This document shows positions 5,761-6,707 of a stretch of 6,707 nucleotides of DNA, piece by piece. Source of the stretch: Candidatus Latescibacterota bacterium (GTDB lineage Bacteria; Latescibacterota; UBA2968; UBA8231). Each line of letters opens with the position of its first letter. Position 1 is the first letter of the stretch. The DNA lies in the NCBI GenBank assembly GCA_022827165.1, contig JAJDTN010000030.1:1-6707 (forward strand), in the 5' to 3' direction. A program made the translations under genes and the position numbers. A model generated the notes under the pieces. That model searched no databases. It was given only the letters and a program-made list of their open reading frames with translations, and was not told the origin of the DNA.

Positions 5761-5961
5761 TCAGATGAGTCCGCAGATCAGGACCAGGATGGCGCACGAC
5801 ACGCCCGCCACGACCACGGCCGGCGCAACGCCGAAGCCCAGCAAGCCGATCGTCACGCCCGTGCAGAGGACGGCTGCCATCTCGCAGATGTCGGAGTAGG
5901 CGAGCACCTGGGCGTCTTCGCCCTGGTAGGACTGCTTCCGCGGTTTGGTGAGTCTGTTCAT
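5761..5961 (-). CDS. Small precursor-like peptide, family member 1 (66 aa)
   Basis: A 66-aa product beginning MNRLTKPRKQSYQGEDAQV, the first of the array and the shortest. After the YSDICE motif (22-27) it is almost entirely hydrophobic: helix about 29-42, a turn at GFGVAP (42-47), and helix about 48-62, ending ICGLI. Cysteines are at 26, 33, 56 and 63, which is exactly symmetric about the turn. It lacks the aromatic GY ending of members 2 and 3. No signal peptide and no double-glycine site are seen. The gene starts 49 nt after the TPR gene, so it may share that transcript; no promoter is visible in this gap. The start is fixed by AAGGAG and homology. The inferred role is an exported membrane-active peptide precursor; a small two-helix membrane protein is the alternative. 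Family not recognised. Confidence 0.82.
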   Translation of the reverse strand: MNRLTKPRKQSYQGEDAQVLAYSDICEMAAVLCTGVTIGLLGFGVAPAVVVAGVSCAILVLICGLI

Positions 5962-5968
5962 GATGGAT

Positions 5969-5974
5969 CTCCTT
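5969..5974 (-). promoter_or_regulatory. Ribosome binding site of peptide gene 1
   Basis: AAGGAG with a 7-nt spacer to ATG 5961. An open frame continues upstream to 6339 through repeat E and antisense to no other gene, but it overlaps the TPR gene in another frame and has no homologous extension in genes 2 or 3, so this site sets the start. Confidence 0.85.
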
Positions 5975-5986
5975 TCGGTGAGTCCA

Positions 5987-6006
5987 GCGCCCTCGTAGAT
6001 GCCCCC
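5987..6006 (-). repeat. Array repeat copy E, upstream of peptide gene 1
   Basis: On the minus strand GGGGGCATCTACGAGGGCGC, identical to copy B. It begins 4 bases after the TPR stop codon and ends 12 bases before the ribosome binding site of gene 1. It has no inverted partner directly after gene 1, unlike D (with C) and B (with A). Confidence 0.9.
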
Positions 6007-6010
6007 GTGT

Positions 6011-6707
6011 TCATTCGATGCTGCTCCCGACTGCGGCAGCGCTCCCCAGTCCGATGGAAAGCCCCCGCGCCTGGGCAGCCGCTCTCTCCGCCTCGGCCTC
6101 CTCGATCCTGCCGCAGATCTCCAGGAGGGCGGCTGCCGCCTCCATGAGGTGGCACTGCAGGACCTGGGCCCCGATCTCCGCGGCGGCTCCCTCCGCCCGC
6201 CGAAGGTGCTCCAGGGCTGTCTCCGGCTCGCCCTCCTGCAGCGACACGTCCGACAGGATCCGGCGGGCCTTGATGCCGGTGACCGGCAGCTGCGCCGCCT
6301 CGCTCTTCTCCAGGACGCCGCAGGCCGTCTCCCTCGCACGCTCGGGGTCGGCGCCGGCGAGATGGACCAGGGCGGCGCACGACATCGCCTCGAGGAGCCC
6401 GGCCAGGTACCCGCACTCCTGCGCCGTGGTCACCGACGCCGCGGCCAGGGTCTCGGCCTCCAGGCTCTTGCCGCACTCCAGCAGACACGGGACCAGCATG
6501 GGGATGGTGTCCAGCTCTCCCTTGCGGTAGTGGAGGCCGCGCATCTGCTCGACCTCGGCGAGAGCGGCCGGAAGGGCCTCCTCCCCGGTCTCCCCGAAGT
6601 CCATCAGGGCCCGCAGGAACCGCATCTTGGCGAGGAACCGTGCGTCCCCCTGGCGCTCGGCGACGGCCGTGGCCGCGGCGAGCAGCTCCAGGGCTTCCGT
6701 GCCGCGC
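6011..6707 (-). CDS. C-terminal part of a TPR-like helical repeat protein (start outside window)
   Basis: The last 232 codons of a protein whose N-terminus lies beyond the right edge; the frame is open to position 6707. The sequence is a run of alanine-, leucine- and glutamate-rich helix pairs about 34-40 residues apart (for example GTEALELLAAATAVAER, SLEAETLAAASV, DPERARETACGVLEKSEA, EPETALEHLRRAEGAAAEI, RIEEAEAERAAAQARG), as in tetratricopeptide or MalT/AfsR-type repeat domains. No membrane segment or catalytic motif is visible in this part. Such C-terminal repeats are common in large regulators and kinases, so a regulator of the peptide genes is possible but unproven. It is 49 nt upstream of peptide gene 1, and a decayed copy of its 3' end is found inside the array, so the TPR-peptide neighbourhood predates the array's expansion. 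Confidence 0.75.
   Translation of the reverse strand, partial: RGTEALELLAAATAVAERQGDARFLAKMRFLRALMDFGETGEEALPAALAEVEQMRGLHYRKGELDTIPMLVPCLLECGKSLEAETLAAASVTTAQECGYLAGLLEAMSCAALVHLAGADPERARETACGVLEKSEAAQLPVTGIKARRILSDVSLQEGEPETALEHLRRAEGAAAEIGAQVLQCHLMEAAAALLEICGRIEEAEAERAAAQARGLSIGLGSAAAVGSSIE

Noticed and set aside
5471..5797. Longer version of peptide 2 starting at ATG 5797
   Set aside because: It would run through repeat D in a frame different from that of gene 1 through repeat E, lacks a ribosome binding site, and disagrees with the homologous, AAGGAG-supported start at 5698.
5028..5961. Assigning the peptides to circular bacteriocins, lanthipeptides, lasso peptides or sactipeptides
   Set aside because: No diagnostic maturation gene is present and no leader motif of these classes is recognisable; cysteines and hydrophobic cores alone are insufficient.
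4931..6006. Repeats as a CRISPR array
   Set aside because: Only five copies, in both orientations, with irregular spacing (77 to 434 bp between starts) and genes between them.

Overview
The window is GC-rich (near 70 % in the long genes, nearer 60 % over the small-peptide region) with tightly packed genes, all on the minus strand, so everything below is described from high to low coordinate. The composition and a HlyD-type adaptor protein suggest a high-GC, Gram-negative-like bacterium (for example Acidobacteriota, Myxococcota or a related uncultured lineage). This is inference; no phylogenetic marker is present.

Layout in transcription order. (1) 6707-6011: C-terminal 232 codons of an alpha-helical, TPR-like protein whose start lies outside the window. 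(2) 5961-4931: a peptide array of three small genes (66, 75 and 73 aa). They share a nearly identical polar N-terminal part ending in YSxxCE, an identical ribosome binding site and start region, and strongly diverged hydrophobic C-terminal parts that keep four cysteines. Five copies of a 19-20 bp repeat (GGGGGCATCTACG plus GGGCGC) punctuate the array: three just upstream of each peptide gene, and two in opposite orientation downstream of the second and third genes. These last two peptide genes therefore sit in inverted-repeat-bounded cassettes of about 365-377 bp. A decayed copy of the TPR gene's 3' end lies between the second and third peptide genes, showing that the array grew by duplication. 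(3) 4938-237: a four-gene transport block with gaps of 19 nt or less or overlapping ends: a polytopic membrane protein resembling ABC-2 permeases, its BcrA-like ATPase, a fused type I ABC exporter without a C39 peptidase domain, and an unusually short (147 aa) HlyD-like adaptor. (4) A hairpin at 189-209, then the first 44 codons of a separate unrecognised gene running off the left edge.

Working model (inference): the three small genes encode precursor-like peptides with a conserved leader and variable hydrophobic cores, possibly bacteriocin-like or RiPP-like. The exporter plus adaptor would move them out, and the permease/ATPase pair would provide self-protection or a second export route. No maturation enzyme (radical SAM, LanM, YcaO, peptidase) is encoded here, so any modification would depend on genes outside the window. 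I do not recognise the peptide family. Its organisation (repeat-bounded cassettes, symmetric four-cysteine hairpins, mini-adaptor) is the most likely novelty in this window.
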